Below, piece by piece: positions 7,583 through 16,916 of a stretch of 64,000 nt of DNA. The translations under genes and the position numbers were made by a program. Positions within the stretch are counted from its first letter, which is position 1, and each line of letters opens with the position of its first letter. This DNA comes from JAKVAV01 sp047632755 (lineage in GTDB: Bacteria; Bacteroidota; Bacteroidia; Flavobacteriales_D; Cryomorphaceae). The stretch spans positions 62,001 through 126,000 of the forward strand of contig JBLIDT010000008.1 of the NCBI GenBank assembly GCA_047632755.1. The letters are read 5' to 3'. The notes below the pieces were generated by a model, which saw nothing but the letters and a program-made list of their open reading frames with translations, did not search any database and had not been told where the DNA came from.

Positions 7583-9856
7583 TTAAAACGGATATCCAAT
7601 CGCAAAATTCAAAATCATATTGTCGCCTACCCAGCCATTGTCTAGCGTAATTTGGTCAAAGAGCCATTGATTCCCAATTTCAAAGGAAGGATCGCGCAAA
7701 GGCAGAGCCAAGTCAAAACGAACGATGATGTAATCAGCATCAATTCTCAATCCTGCGCCACCCGATACAGCCAGTTGGTTTAGGAATTGATTCCAGATAA
7801 ACTCCCCACCTATGCGATTGGAGGATTCATTGATTAGCCAAACGTTACCTGCATCAATGAATAATGCCCCTTTGAGGTAGCCACCCAAGTCAAATCGGGA
7901 TTCGGCATTCCATTCGAGCATGATGTCTCCCGTTTGATCAAAGAAACTATCGTCTGTTCCCTCGGTGTTCTTGTATATGCCAGGACCTACCGCTCGGGGT
8001 TGGAAGCCTCTCAATGAAGACGCCCCTCCAACGAAAAATTGCTTGGCAAAGGGCAAACTCCTAGAATTCAGATAGGGAATTCCAACGCCTACATTTTGGC
8101 GAAGTACCAGCTTCGTATACTCAGCTACATCCAAATAGACGCGAGCGTCGATCTGTGTTCTGGTATACTGGGCAAACGGAACCCCGACGACCTCAAACTG
8201 TCCATCCTCATTCACTTCTGAATTGGACCAGTTGTAGACACTGTACAGGAGATTTCCAGAAAAATCCAGACTCCCTCCGATAAAATAATTGGCGAAATTG
8301 CCTTTTCTTTCTGGGCTGAAAGTCATGCTGTAGCTGGGGCCGAAGATGAGCTGGTCGTTAAAACTCTCTCTGTCTAGGACACCTTGATCAAATAAGTCTT
8401 CCAAGCGTTCAGAAGATTGCAGTAGTCTCACATAATCCAAACGGAGCAATTTAAAATCGTGAAAAGTGGTCTTATTGCTCAGCCATTCATATCCGTAGCT
8501 GGCTCCCACGTTGCCTTGCGCGTAATAATCGGGCTGGTTAAATAGACGGTAGTTTAAGCTGTATTTCGTTTTGGGCACATTTCCGCTGAGTTTTTTTGGT
8601 TTAAAAGGGCCTGAAACTCGTGGTATGAGCAGATCAGCAGAGAGGTCGATTTCGTAGGAGGTCAATCCTTTTCTCGATCCTGTCAGCTGCTGTTCATAAC
8701 GCCCTGTGGCACTTAACCTCAGTTGTTCTGCACCTTTGAAAAGATTCCGATTAGTGTAGCGCAGTTGCAAGCCTGGCCCAGTAAAATTCGTAGATGTTGT
8801 GGTCAGAACCACCTGTGCTCTGAGGGAGTGTTTTGGCCTTGGAGAAGCCAGAATATTAGCTCTGAGTAAATTTTTTCCATCTGTGGTATCCGCAGTAAAA
8901 CGGAGGCTTACAAAGTCAAAGATCTCGAGCTTGTTCAAGTGTTCAAGGGTCAGAGCCTCGTGTTTCTTGTTGTAAATTTCGCCTGGCTTCATGATGATGA
9001 AGGGGCTGAGTTTTTCGGGTTTTATAAAGAGCTTTTCTTTGTCTACAATCGCTCTAAGGCTATCGCCAATAATCTCGGTGTTCTTTGAATCAGCAGCGAG
9101 ATTAATGGTGATTGAATCAATGCTGAATTTCTCAATCGCCGCTTTGGGCGTATTATCTTTTAAGTCAAGACTTAGCCTTACACGCCGATTCGAATAGCTA
9201 CTATCTGCGCGATAATAAAGCAGCGAGGACGAAAAATAGAAGTACCCTTCATTTTTGAGTCTCTTGGAAATCTCCTCTCGCTGAGAAACAACACTACTTT
9301 TTCGAAACAAGTCTCCTGCCTGAATGATTGGTTTCTCTTGGTAGACTCTTCTGAGCTCTCCCGACCAAGAATAAGGTTGAGAAGATATTTGGAGTGTATC
9401 GAAATAATAGGGTTGATTTGGCTCAATGCGGTAAACTATCGAGGCTTTGTTCTTAAATGTATCTATGCGTTCTTCGACATTGACATTGAAAAATCCAGCC
9501 GCCTTAATACGTGATTCTATGACTTCTCTATTCTCTTCTATTTTGACCTCATGGAGCAGAGAGGGTTTATTTCCAAGTCGGTATTTGATGAAGTACTTAA
9601 GCCCTTTGTCTCCCGGAACAGAATCAATCTGATAGTAAATCCAAGTCCCTGGTCTACTGAGGAAGAATCTACGAGTAGCGTTGGGTTCTATTGCCGTCAG
9701 GATAGAACTTCTGATATCTTTCGGGATTTCACTTTCTCGGTCAACGTATTCTACTTCAAAACCCTCGAAGTATTTTTCAGCCGGTTTTAAGTATTTATTC
9801 GCTGAGCAAGAAGCCAAGAGAACCAAAAAAGCGATATTTCTAAAAAGCCTTGCCAC
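7583..9856 (-). CDS. tamL: TamL: BamA/TamA-family outer membrane lipoprotein
   Basis: A 757-residue Omp85-family protein. Unlike TamA of Proteobacteria it has a lipoprotein signal: LLASC with the lipidated Cys at residue 17, the defining trait of TamL in Bacteroidota. POTRA-like segments occupy roughly 25-330 and a 16-strand barrel the rest. The barrel includes the conserved GGASSLRGFQPRAVGPG motif near 620 and ends IGYPF, with the C-terminal Phe usual for outer membrane barrels. Together with TamB it should bridge the envelope and help insert or transport outer membrane components. It starts with GTG at 9856, whose first base is the last base of the tamB TAG stop, so translation is coupled. 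Confidence 0.9.
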   Translation of the reverse strand: MARLFRNIAFLVLLASCSANKYLKPAEKYFEGFEVEYVDRESEIPKDIRSSILTAIEPNATRRFFLSRPGTWIYYQIDSVPGDKGLKYFIKYRLGNKPSLLHEVKIEENREVIESRIKAAGFFNVNVEERIDTFKNKASIVYRIEPNQPYYFDTLQISSQPYSWSGELRRVYQEKPIIQAGDLFRKSSVVSQREEISKRLKNEGYFYFSSSLLYYRADSSYSNRRVRLSLDLKDNTPKAAIEKFSIDSITINLAADSKNTEIIGDSLRAIVDKEKLFIKPEKLSPFIIMKPGEIYNKKHEALTLEHLNKLEIFDFVSLRFTADTTDGKNLLRANILASPRPKHSLRAQVVLTTTSTNFTGPGLQLRYTNRNLFKGAEQLRLSATGRYEQQLTGSRKGLTSYEIDLSADLLIPRVSGPFKPKKLSGNVPKTKYSLNYRLFNQPDYYAQGNVGASYGYEWLSNKTTFHDFKLLRLDYVRLLQSSERLEDLFDQGVLDRESFNDQLIFGPSYSMTFSPERKGNFANYFIGGSLDFSGNLLYSVYNWSNSEVNEDGQFEVVGVPFAQYTRTQIDARVYLDVAEYTKLVLRQNVGVGIPYLNSRSLPFAKQFFVGGASSLRGFQPRAVGPGIYKNTEGTDDSFFDQTGDIMLEWNAESRFDLGGYLKGALFIDAGNVWLINESSNRIGGEFIWNQFLNQLAVSGGAGLRIDADYIIVRFDLALPLRDPSFEIGNQWLFDQITLDNGWVGDNMILNFAIGYPF

Positions 9857-12800
9857 TATTTCTTCGTATTGTCTTCCTCTTCTATTTCCGTAGATTCCTT
9901 CTCGGGTTCATTAAAAATGTACCTGAATCGGTCAAAATCTTTTTGAAAGACAAACCCTCCACCAGAGCGGGTAATTCGTCCGATTACGATGTCTTCTAAA
10001 TCTGTTTTACTAAAGACAAGTAGGCGGTATCTGCCATCCGGTGTGAGCTTGTATTCGAGCTCGATATTCGTCATGAACTGTTGTTGCGAAGATTGAGCAG
10101 ACCCAGAGTTCCCCTCCTCTATAGCCATAGTACTTCCCACTTTCACTATAATTCGATCGTCGGCAAATGACTTGGCCAAGTTGACGCTCAAGTCAGTACT
10201 TCCTTGTCCAGCGCTGCCACCATATGAGTACATATCAAAGTTTATATCGACACCTTTCACGTATTTATCGGAGAGGTTATTGAGTTGGTTGGTAAGAATT
10301 TGGCTGGCGCTATTTCGGGCTTGGTTTGCCAAGACATTCGAATCAGAACCTCCATCTTGGGGTAAGAATGACCCGAGGATAAGGAGTGCAAAAACTTGCT
10401 TGTTTAGTTGACTTTCGTTTTCTCTTAAATCATTGAGTCTAGCCTCCACAGAGCCGCTTAGGGATCCTTCAGCTTCCTGGGCCAATTGGATGTCGAAAGT
10501 AATTTGCGGCTCCAGCAATTTTCCATCCACATTGAGCAAAACGATGAACGGGAGTTGTTGCTGAAAAGCATCGTCGTAAGAAGCGGAGCCATCGGTAAGC
10601 ATCAGGTTCGAAATTCCTGCGCGCGTTTTGTATGACGCAGAGATGTCGATATTGGCATTGGTAGGCTCACCATTCCATACCAATTTACTTCCTTGGATGA
10701 AGTTAAATTTCTTCTTTTGTATGTCGTAGAAGGTCATTTGATAAAAACCATTATCTACCTCGTAGACCCCGTTGAAGCGGAGAGCACCCGTTCTATCGTA
10801 ATCAATATCCAGTTTTCCACTTCCTTGAATCTGCAAGTAGTCGCCAGCCGATGAATCCACAATTACTTGAAAAATGGCTGATTTATCGATGATTAATTCC
10901 CCCTTAATTTGAGGATTACTTGCGAATATGTTCCCTTCTAATTCTTTCTCTTGTTTATTTCTTGTGACAATATCGTCCTCGGGATTCTCTCCGAAATTTG
11001 TCCAAACAAGAAGCGATTTATCGAAGGCCTCTATATCGGCTTTGGTCGTTACGATGTATGTAAAATCTGTAGGCTCGTTGATTTTGACCTTTGCATCTAC
11101 CTCAGGAGAAGTTGGCGGACCAGTTATCTCCAAATTGAGATCTGCTACCAGTTTTCCGTAGAAAGGACTATTTGCTGATTCCAAAATATCTACCAACGTA
11201 AAATTCTCACTTCTGATTTTTAGATCCAGTTCGGGTTGGGCGAATTTCTTGTGCTTTATCGTTCCATCGATGGATAAATTGCTGCCATTTTCGTCTGTCA
11301 AAGTGAATTTTTCAAAAGCCAACCCCTCAGGTATAATTTTCACCTTTTCATCATTTACCATGTATCCTGATCGAGCGCCATCAGGACGAATTGATGCATT
11401 CTTAAATTGAAGAGCTCCACTTAATTTCGGAAAAGTGGTTGTTCCATCGATTGCGATTCCACCCGATACCGATCCTGAAGCCTCAGCAATATTATTGGAC
11501 ACAAGTTCTTCTAAAAGGTGAAGATCAAATTGCTTGATCTTGACGTCGAGATCGAAAGTAGATAAAGAGTCGTTTTGCGGAAGAATATTTCCATCCACAA
11601 CAATGTCGATGAATTCTCCCTTCGCGCTAATATAAGTCTCAAAGTCCCCATTTTCGTTGGAGGCTTCCCATTCTAAAGTGCCAAAATCGGCTCCTGATAT
11701 TTTGAAGTTCGTGATGTTTCCGTCTCCTTCAAAGCTATTGTTCCTATTGAATAAAACACGTCCATTGATTATTCCTTGAAATAGCTTTTCCTCTGTGTTG
11801 ATAATACCTGTGAGTGCGCGTAAGGGGAAGTTTTCTACGGTAATAATCAGAGGTGAATCACTTTCTTCTTTTTCAAGCTGAAAGACTTTTTGATCGCTGT
11901 AAATTCTGAAATCTTGAAAACTGATTCCATTTTTATCAGATTTCATAAAGCAATCCTTTTCGTAAAACCACTGATTGCCATCCAAGATCAATGTATCATT
12001 AAGCTCAAAGGTGAACCCATTACTTAGTTTGAGCGAGTCTGGCTTTAAGTTTGCTCCAATTTGATAATAGTTTTTAGATGTGTCAGGATTGATTGTGAGC
12101 AATGTTTGAGTGCCATCCTCATTTTGATTCATTGTCAGACTTAGATCTTTTAAGGCCAATGTATCATAGGCCAAAGTGTTTATGGATAGTTTTCTTTTAG
12201 TACTCCCCCCTCCGTCAGTGGTGGTAATTAGCAAGCTATCGAGGTTAAAATTGCCGTATTTTATTCCTGGGAACATGGCGGTGGCGACCAGTTCATTGTC
12301 GCTTGCAGAAAAATTCATTTCAGCAGATGAAGGTTTGAATTCCTTCAGGTCTAGAAGAAAGAGAAGACCGATATCTTCGAGGTCTGAGGTTTGGAAAGTA
12401 GCTTTCCAATAGGCCTCTTTGTCTAAAATAGATTCGTTTTCACCAAGAGCTAGAAAATCTCTAATGACACTGCTTAGCGAATCTAATCTTCTGTTCGAAA
12501 CGGAGTGCAGTTGTATAAACCCTCCTTCGATCATGGCTGTGGTAGAGTCGAGACCTGTATAAAATGATGCTTTTAGAGGGTCTAGAGGAAATCTTTCGCC
12601 CTCTTTCACGAACAGGATTTCTTCAATCTCTGTAGATGCTTGAGCAGAAATACTGTCGGTTTTGAATTTTGCGTTAAGGTTGAAACTTCCTCTAATATCC
12701 TTTGTCGCATAGTTTAAACCTTGCAAATCTATACCCTTCACTCGACCAGAAACGACAGCATCTATACCAGAAGTGAAATCAACCATTCCTCCTATTCTAG

Positions 12801-14799
12801 CATACATGAAAGTATCTTGAACTGAGAAGGCATAGATAACTTCTTTGCCAATAATATCAGCGTTTAGATTAAGATTCGCAAACTGATTATGGGCAAAATG
12901 AAGGGTGTCAATTCTTAGTTCCGTGCAGAGATGTAAGCTTGAATCTGTTAGATTTTGAGTCTCTAATTTTAAGGAGAAATCGGAGTTCAATTTCTCTGAT
13001 AGTTTTAGATAATCTCCGACTCTTACCTCATTAGATTCAAGTAGAACCGATAGCCCTTGTTTTTTTGTCGACCACCCGTCGCCTTGAAGATTTATGGCAA
13101 TATTCCCGAAGGGAGATTTTATGATGCCTTCAGCATCGGCGTTTTTTGAGTTGTAATTGCCTTTCAGCTCAAGAGTGAGAAACGATGGAATCATCGCTGT
13201 ATCCACATCTATGTAGCTTATGTAAGGTATTAAATCACTCTTTTTAAGACTCAATTCTAAATTCCTTAGCGTCAAGTCTTTTTGCCAAAGGCTATCACTC
13301 AGAGCGGTTGCGCTGCCCTCGATAAAGAAAAAACTACTGCCCGTTTTCACCTTTAGACTAGTGAAGTCTATTGTGCTTCTATCCCCTTCGATGTCAAGGT
13401 TTATGAAGATGTCTTCAGCAGGAATGGGAAGGCTATCCAATTCTAAAATGGTATATATTTTTTTCACGTCGCTTGAAGCGATGCGTGTGTCATCTAAACT
13501 GACGGCTAGAAAATCAATGTTCAAAGAGTCTAGAAATCCTGCTACGTCATCATACTCAATCACAGCTTCGAGTTTGATGGTTGATTGCCCGTAGCGGAGC
13601 TGCATATTATTTGCCTTTGCCGCTGAGTTCTGAAAAGCAAAATCACCATGAAATTCTTGCAATTCATCGAATTCGTTGTACTGGCCCGAGAGACTTTTTA
13701 AATCCAAAGTGAAGCCCGAAGAATTGGCGGAGATGTCTTCAGCTGAAATGGACAAACGCTTTAGGCTATGCAGCGTGTCGTTTTGATCGAAAGCCCTTAA
13801 ACTTATGTTTTCGAGTTCAAATTCTTCAACCTTGAGATCTATATCAACAAAGAAACTGGTAGATTGGTCAGTACTCGAATAAGTAATGGAATCAGTGCTG
13901 GCGACTTGAGCAGGCAGCGGAATATTGAATTGTGAATCAACCAGCAGAAGTTCTTCTACATAGAATTTATTTTTGTTGAGATCGATTTCGTCGGTTTCCA
14001 CGAAAACCTGACCCAGTTGAAATTCATAGGCAGGCTCGGTTCCCAATTTCATTGAGATATGAGCGTTCAGAATCTCGAGTTCCTCCAAACCTATTTCAGG
14101 CAGAAGACTGGATGTATTTGAATCCGATTCCTTGGCCCTAGCAGGTATGGCTGCATAAATACTACTGTTCTGTAGCGATATGCTTTCAGCTTTGAAGGCC
14201 TGATTCTCCAAATCAAGCACATCCATATCTAGTTCGAATGATTCGATTTTTAAGTCAATTGAGTCTCCTGTTGTTCGGTCGGCGTATATGAAATCGAGTG
14301 ATTCTATATTCAGATCGCCGATCGAGAGCTCCCAACCTGAAGACGCAGAATCCGCAGGAACGGTCTCTGTGGCAGCGGAATCATTGAAGCCTTCTGTGAT
14401 GAAGTCAAAGTTGAATTCCCCGTTTTTATTCACAAATATTTTTCCTTCTATTCCGCTCAGATTAATTTCGTCAATTCGGATAGTCTTTGCGAAAAGCATG
14501 CGCCAACTTGGGTAAATTTCAAGGCCGTCTATGGTGGCAAGTTTCAAGCCATCAGGGGATAGTAAGTCAATATCTTCGAGGCCTATAAAAAATGGGAGTC
14601 TTAGATCTACTTTACCAATACTCAGTTGACCTCCGGTTTTTTCATTGAAGTAAGAAGTTCCTTTGTTCACTGCGTATTCGTGAATTGAAGGAACTTTCCA
14701 GATGGCAAAGACTGCCACGAATAAAATGATGAATGCGATAAGGATCCATTTAAATACCTTGGCGGCAATTCGCATGGATTTCTTAAAGAATTCTTTCAT
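9856..14799 (-). CDS. tamB: TamB: translocation and assembly module / AsmA-like giant protein
   Basis: A 1647-residue protein with one N-terminal membrane anchor (about residues 14-31, WILIAFIILFVAVFAIW), a long repetitive beta-rich body typical of AsmA/TamB bridge proteins, and a C-terminal TamB (DUF490) domain from about 1230 that contains YDRTGALRFNGVYEVDNG and ends with a charged tail. It spans the periplasm from the inner membrane to TamL and is thought to act in barrel-protein assembly and bulk phospholipid transfer. The one-base overlap with tamL and the shared strand mark a two-gene operon. The ATG at 14799 faces a divergent gene only 28 bp away, so both promoters must overlap coding sequence or each other. 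Confidence 0.93.
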   Translation of the reverse strand: MKEFFKKSMRIAAKVFKWILIAFIILFVAVFAIWKVPSIHEYAVNKGTSYFNEKTGGQLSIGKVDLRLPFFIGLEDIDLLSPDGLKLATIDGLEIYPSWRMLFAKTIRIDEINLSGIEGKIFVNKNGEFNFDFITEGFNDSAATETVPADSASSGWELSIGDLNIESLDFIYADRTTGDSIDLKIESFELDMDVLDLENQAFKAESISLQNSSIYAAIPARAKESDSNTSSLLPEIGLEELEILNAHISMKLGTEPAYEFQLGQVFVETDEIDLNKNKFYVEELLLVDSQFNIPLPAQVASTDSITYSSTDQSTSFFVDIDLKVEEFELENISLRAFDQNDTLHSLKRLSISAEDISANSSGFTLDLKSLSGQYNEFDELQEFHGDFAFQNSAAKANNMQLRYGQSTIKLEAVIEYDDVAGFLDSLNIDFLAVSLDDTRIASSDVKKIYTILELDSLPIPAEDIFINLDIEGDRSTIDFTSLKVKTGSSFFFIEGSATALSDSLWQKDLTLRNLELSLKKSDLIPYISYIDVDTAMIPSFLTLELKGNYNSKNADAEGIIKSPFGNIAINLQGDGWSTKKQGLSVLLESNEVRVGDYLKLSEKLNSDFSLKLETQNLTDSSLHLCTELRIDTLHFAHNQFANLNLNADIIGKEVIYAFSVQDTFMYARIGGMVDFTSGIDAVVSGRVKGIDLQGLNYATKDIRGSFNLNAKFKTDSISAQASTEIEEILFVKEGERFPLDPLKASFYTGLDSTTAMIEGGFIQLHSVSNRRLDSLSSVIRDFLALGENESILDKEAYWKATFQTSDLEDIGLLFLLDLKEFKPSSAEMNFSASDNELVATAMFPGIKYGNFNLDSLLITTTDGGGSTKRKLSINTLAYDTLALKDLSLTMNQNEDGTQTLLTINPDTSKNYYQIGANLKPDSLKLSNGFTFELNDTLILDGNQWFYEKDCFMKSDKNGISFQDFRIYSDQKVFQLEKEESDSPLIITVENFPLRALTGIINTEEKLFQGIINGRVLFNRNNSFEGDGNITNFKISGADFGTLEWEASNENGDFETYISAKGEFIDIVVDGNILPQNDSLSTFDLDVKIKQFDLHLLEELVSNNIAEASGSVSGGIAIDGTTTFPKLSGALQFKNASIRPDGARSGYMVNDEKVKIIPEGLAFEKFTLTDENGSNLSIDGTIKHKKFAQPELDLKIRSENFTLVDILESANSPFYGKLVADLNLEITGPPTSPEVDAKVKINEPTDFTYIVTTKADIEAFDKSLLVWTNFGENPEDDIVTRNKQEKELEGNIFASNPQIKGELIIDKSAIFQVIVDSSAGDYLQIQGSGKLDIDYDRTGALRFNGVYEVDNGFYQMTFYDIQKKKFNFIQGSKLVWNGEPTNANIDISASYKTRAGISNLMLTDGSASYDDAFQQQLPFIVLLNVDGKLLEPQITFDIQLAQEAEGSLSGSVEARLNDLRENESQLNKQVFALLILGSFLPQDGGSDSNVLANQARNSASQILTNQLNNLSDKYVKGVDINFDMYSYGGSAGQGSTDLSVNLAKSFADDRIIVKVGSTMAIEEGNSGSAQSSQQQFMTNIELEYKLTPDGRYRLLVFSKTDLEDIVIGRITRSGGGFVFQKDFDRFRYIFNEPEKESTEIEEEDNTKK

Positions 14800-14800
14800 T

Positions 14801-14808
14801 TAATTTTG
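14801..14808 (+). promoter_or_regulatory. Bacteroidota-type -7 box for the membrane glycosyltransferase gene
   Basis: TAATTTTG matches TAnnTTTG and lies 20 bp ahead of the ATG at 14828. Its -35 side would fall inside the start of tamB. The box supports the ATG start over a TTG at 14810, which would lie at or before the expected transcription start. Confidence 0.45.
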
Positions 14809-14827
14809 CTTGATAATTGACTGCCAA

Positions 14828-16324
14828 ATGACTAGCCAAAAAGTGTTGAAAAGTACGAACTTTTCAGGGGTTACAAGGACTTTCAGCTTGGTGCTATTGG
14901 CTTTTTTTTGCGCCTTGTTTGTTCATTTTTTGAACCATCAATTTCTAGCCTCCGAAATTCCAACTTCACTTAGAGATAGCATTAGTGTAATTACCTCGGA
15001 TGATGCTTCTTACATCAGGCCAGCACTCAATTTTCTTGATTCGGGAGTTTGGAAAGGATCGAATCTTGGTGTTGGCGCCTATGTGCTCAGGTCGCCTGGA
15101 TATGGGATGGTCTTTGGAGTTTTTGCCTACCTCTTTGGTGAGACGAACGGTCTGTTGGCAATGGTTTTGTTTCAGTTAATCCTATGGAGTTTGGCTGTTG
15201 GCGCCATTCCTTTTCTGGCTCGGAGTCTTGGTTTGAAAGAAAAGGTATCCTGGTGGCTGGCCGTTTTCATTTCGTTGATGCCCATGTTTTATGGATTTTT
15301 GAGCTACACACTCACGGAGGCAATAACACCTTCTTTGGTGATCTTTTTCTACACTTTTCTTTTTCTCGGTATCGAGAAAAGTCGAAAGCTTTTGTTGATC
15401 TCTGCTATTGTACTTGGCTTTTTGATCCTCGTCAGACCTCCGTTGATCCTTCTGGTTCTCTCTTACCTTCCCTTCTTTCCAGTGCTCAGAAAAAGACTCG
15501 TACCAGTTCTATTCATTGCGCTGGCACCAATTTTTTTATGGCAATTGCGCGTGCACCGATTTACCGGAAGGTTTGATCTTCATCCTATTTATCAATCCGA
15601 TGCTTCAGATTTATACAGACCGCTGCACAAAGCTGCTTGGAATTTTCATAAAATGACTGGACAAACGGGAGTTGAGTTTCACCATTCAATGAATTTGTTG
15701 TGGCAAGCCGCCGAAGGAAACATCGATGATACCGACGCTACCAATACTGCAATGAGCTCTTTGCATAGCTCTGTTCTGACTACGTTTGGAGAGGAAGATC
15801 TCGCAGCCGTTTATTCTCAATACATCACAATCTTGAGACAGCAGGTTCCTTATCAGCTTGCCAATGTGCCAATCAATTCTTCATTGGTTGGTGAGGGTGA
15901 ACTGATCTTGAGATTTGAATCAATGCAGAAGGAATATGTATCGAATAATTTCGCTCACGCCTGGTTGGCAGCCCCAGCGAGCGTAATCAAAGACTTGGTG
16001 CTCCACAGCAACTTATCGTTGTACATGTTTCAAAAGCCGCTGCGCGGAAATGCGTTGGTCGAAACGTTAAGATGGCTTTCGTTAGCGGTTCATTTGTTCA
16101 TTTACCTGTTTGCGCTGGCTTTCCTTTTCAGGAAAAAGAATCAAGTTTCTATTTCCATTGCAATGCCCGCTATTTTATTTTTTTTCTATTTAATCTTTAT
16201 TCAAAGAGGAATTGAGGAGAGATACATGTTGCCTTATTTGGTTCCGTTACTTTTACTCTCAATTCACACCGTCACTTCATTTTTACCCGAAAGGATAAAA
16301 GAGGTATTTCTACAAACTGACTAA
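14828..16324 (+). CDS. Polytopic membrane protein, GT-C glycosyltransferase-like
   Basis: A 498-residue integral membrane protein with about ten hydrophobic segments. After the first helix there is an acidic loop VITSDDASYIRPALNFLDSG, and later RSPGYGMVFGVFAYLFGE. This layout (TM1, periplasmic DD loop, then many helices) is that of GT-C enzymes such as ArnT, PMT and oligosaccharyl transferases, which use lipid-linked sugars at the periplasmic face. No family-specific signature is clear, so the substrate is unknown. The soluble section at about 245-375 sits between helix groups. The LOG-family gene follows after 10 bp, probably in one transcript. Confidence 0.6.
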   Translation: MTSQKVLKSTNFSGVTRTFSLVLLAFFCALFVHFLNHQFLASEIPTSLRDSISVITSDDASYIRPALNFLDSGVWKGSNLGVGAYVLRSPGYGMVFGVFAYLFGETNGLLAMVLFQLILWSLAVGAIPFLARSLGLKEKVSWWLAVFISLMPMFYGFLSYTLTEAITPSLVIFFYTFLFLGIEKSRKLLLISAIVLGFLILVRPPLILLVLSYLPFFPVLRKRLVPVLFIALAPIFLWQLRVHRFTGRFDLHPIYQSDASDLYRPLHKAAWNFHKMTGQTGVEFHHSMNLLWQAAEGNIDDTDATNTAMSSLHSSVLTTFGEEDLAAVYSQYITILRQQVPYQLANVPINSSLVGEGELILRFESMQKEYVSNNFAHAWLAAPASVIKDLVLHSNLSLYMFQKPLRGNALVETLRWLSLAVHLFIYLFALAFLFRKKNQVSISIAMPAILFFFYLIFIQRGIEERYMLPYLVPLLLLSIHTVTSFLPERIKEVFLQTD

Positions 16325-16334
16325 AGATTTTTTG

Positions 16335-16916
16335 ATGAATAGTATTGCTGTTTTTTGTGCCTCCGCCAGAGGAGTTGATGATCTCTATTTCGATGCCGCT
16401 AGGAGTGCTGGGGGCACTTTGGCTTCAGAAGGTATCCAAGTGGTTTTTGGTGGCTCTAAGCTCGGTTTGATGGGAGCGGTAGCTGACGGCGCTTTGGAAA
16501 ATGGGGGAGAGGTGATCGGAGTGCTTCCAAGCTTTATGCGAAAGAAAGAATTGGAGCACAAAGGCCTCACCGAATTGATTTTCGTGGAGTCGATGCACGA
16601 GCGAAAGCTCAAGATGCACGATTTGAGCGATGGTGTCATTGCACTCCCTGGCGGATTCGGAACTTTCGAAGAGTTGTTTGAAATGCTCACATGGGCACAA
16701 TTGGGACTGCACACCAAGCCAATTGGCATACTCAACGTATCTGGATACTATGACAAGCTTTTGGAGATGTTTGACCATATGGCTCAAACGGGTCTCTTGC
16801 GACAAAGCTGCAAAGACATGGTTTTAGTAGCGGAAGCGATGCCCGAGCTCTTAAGCCAAATGAGAAATTACGTAGCTCCTCCTTCTGCTTTATCGCTGCT
16901 CAAGGATCAAACCTAA
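16335..16916 (+). CDS. LOG-family nucleoside 5'-monophosphate phosphoribohydrolase
   Basis: A 193-residue protein of the TIGR00730/LOG family, which releases a base from nucleoside monophosphates; plant homologues activate cytokinins. The signature is intact: GGSKLGLMGAVADGAL, SMHERKLKMHDLSDG with the catalytic Arg, and the PGGFGTFEELFEMLTWAQLG motif with the catalytic Glu. The bacterial substrate is usually AMP or is unknown. ATG at 16335 is preferred to the TTG just before it. The stop shares a 4-bp CTAA with the ppc stop on the opposite strand. Confidence 0.92.
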   Translation: MNSIAVFCASARGVDDLYFDAARSAGGTLASEGIQVVFGGSKLGLMGAVADGALENGGEVIGVLPSFMRKKELEHKGLTELIFVESMHERKLKMHDLSDGVIALPGGFGTFEELFEMLTWAQLGLHTKPIGILNVSGYYDKLLEMFDHMAQTGLLRQSCKDMVLVAEAMPELLSQMRNYVAPPSALSLLKDQT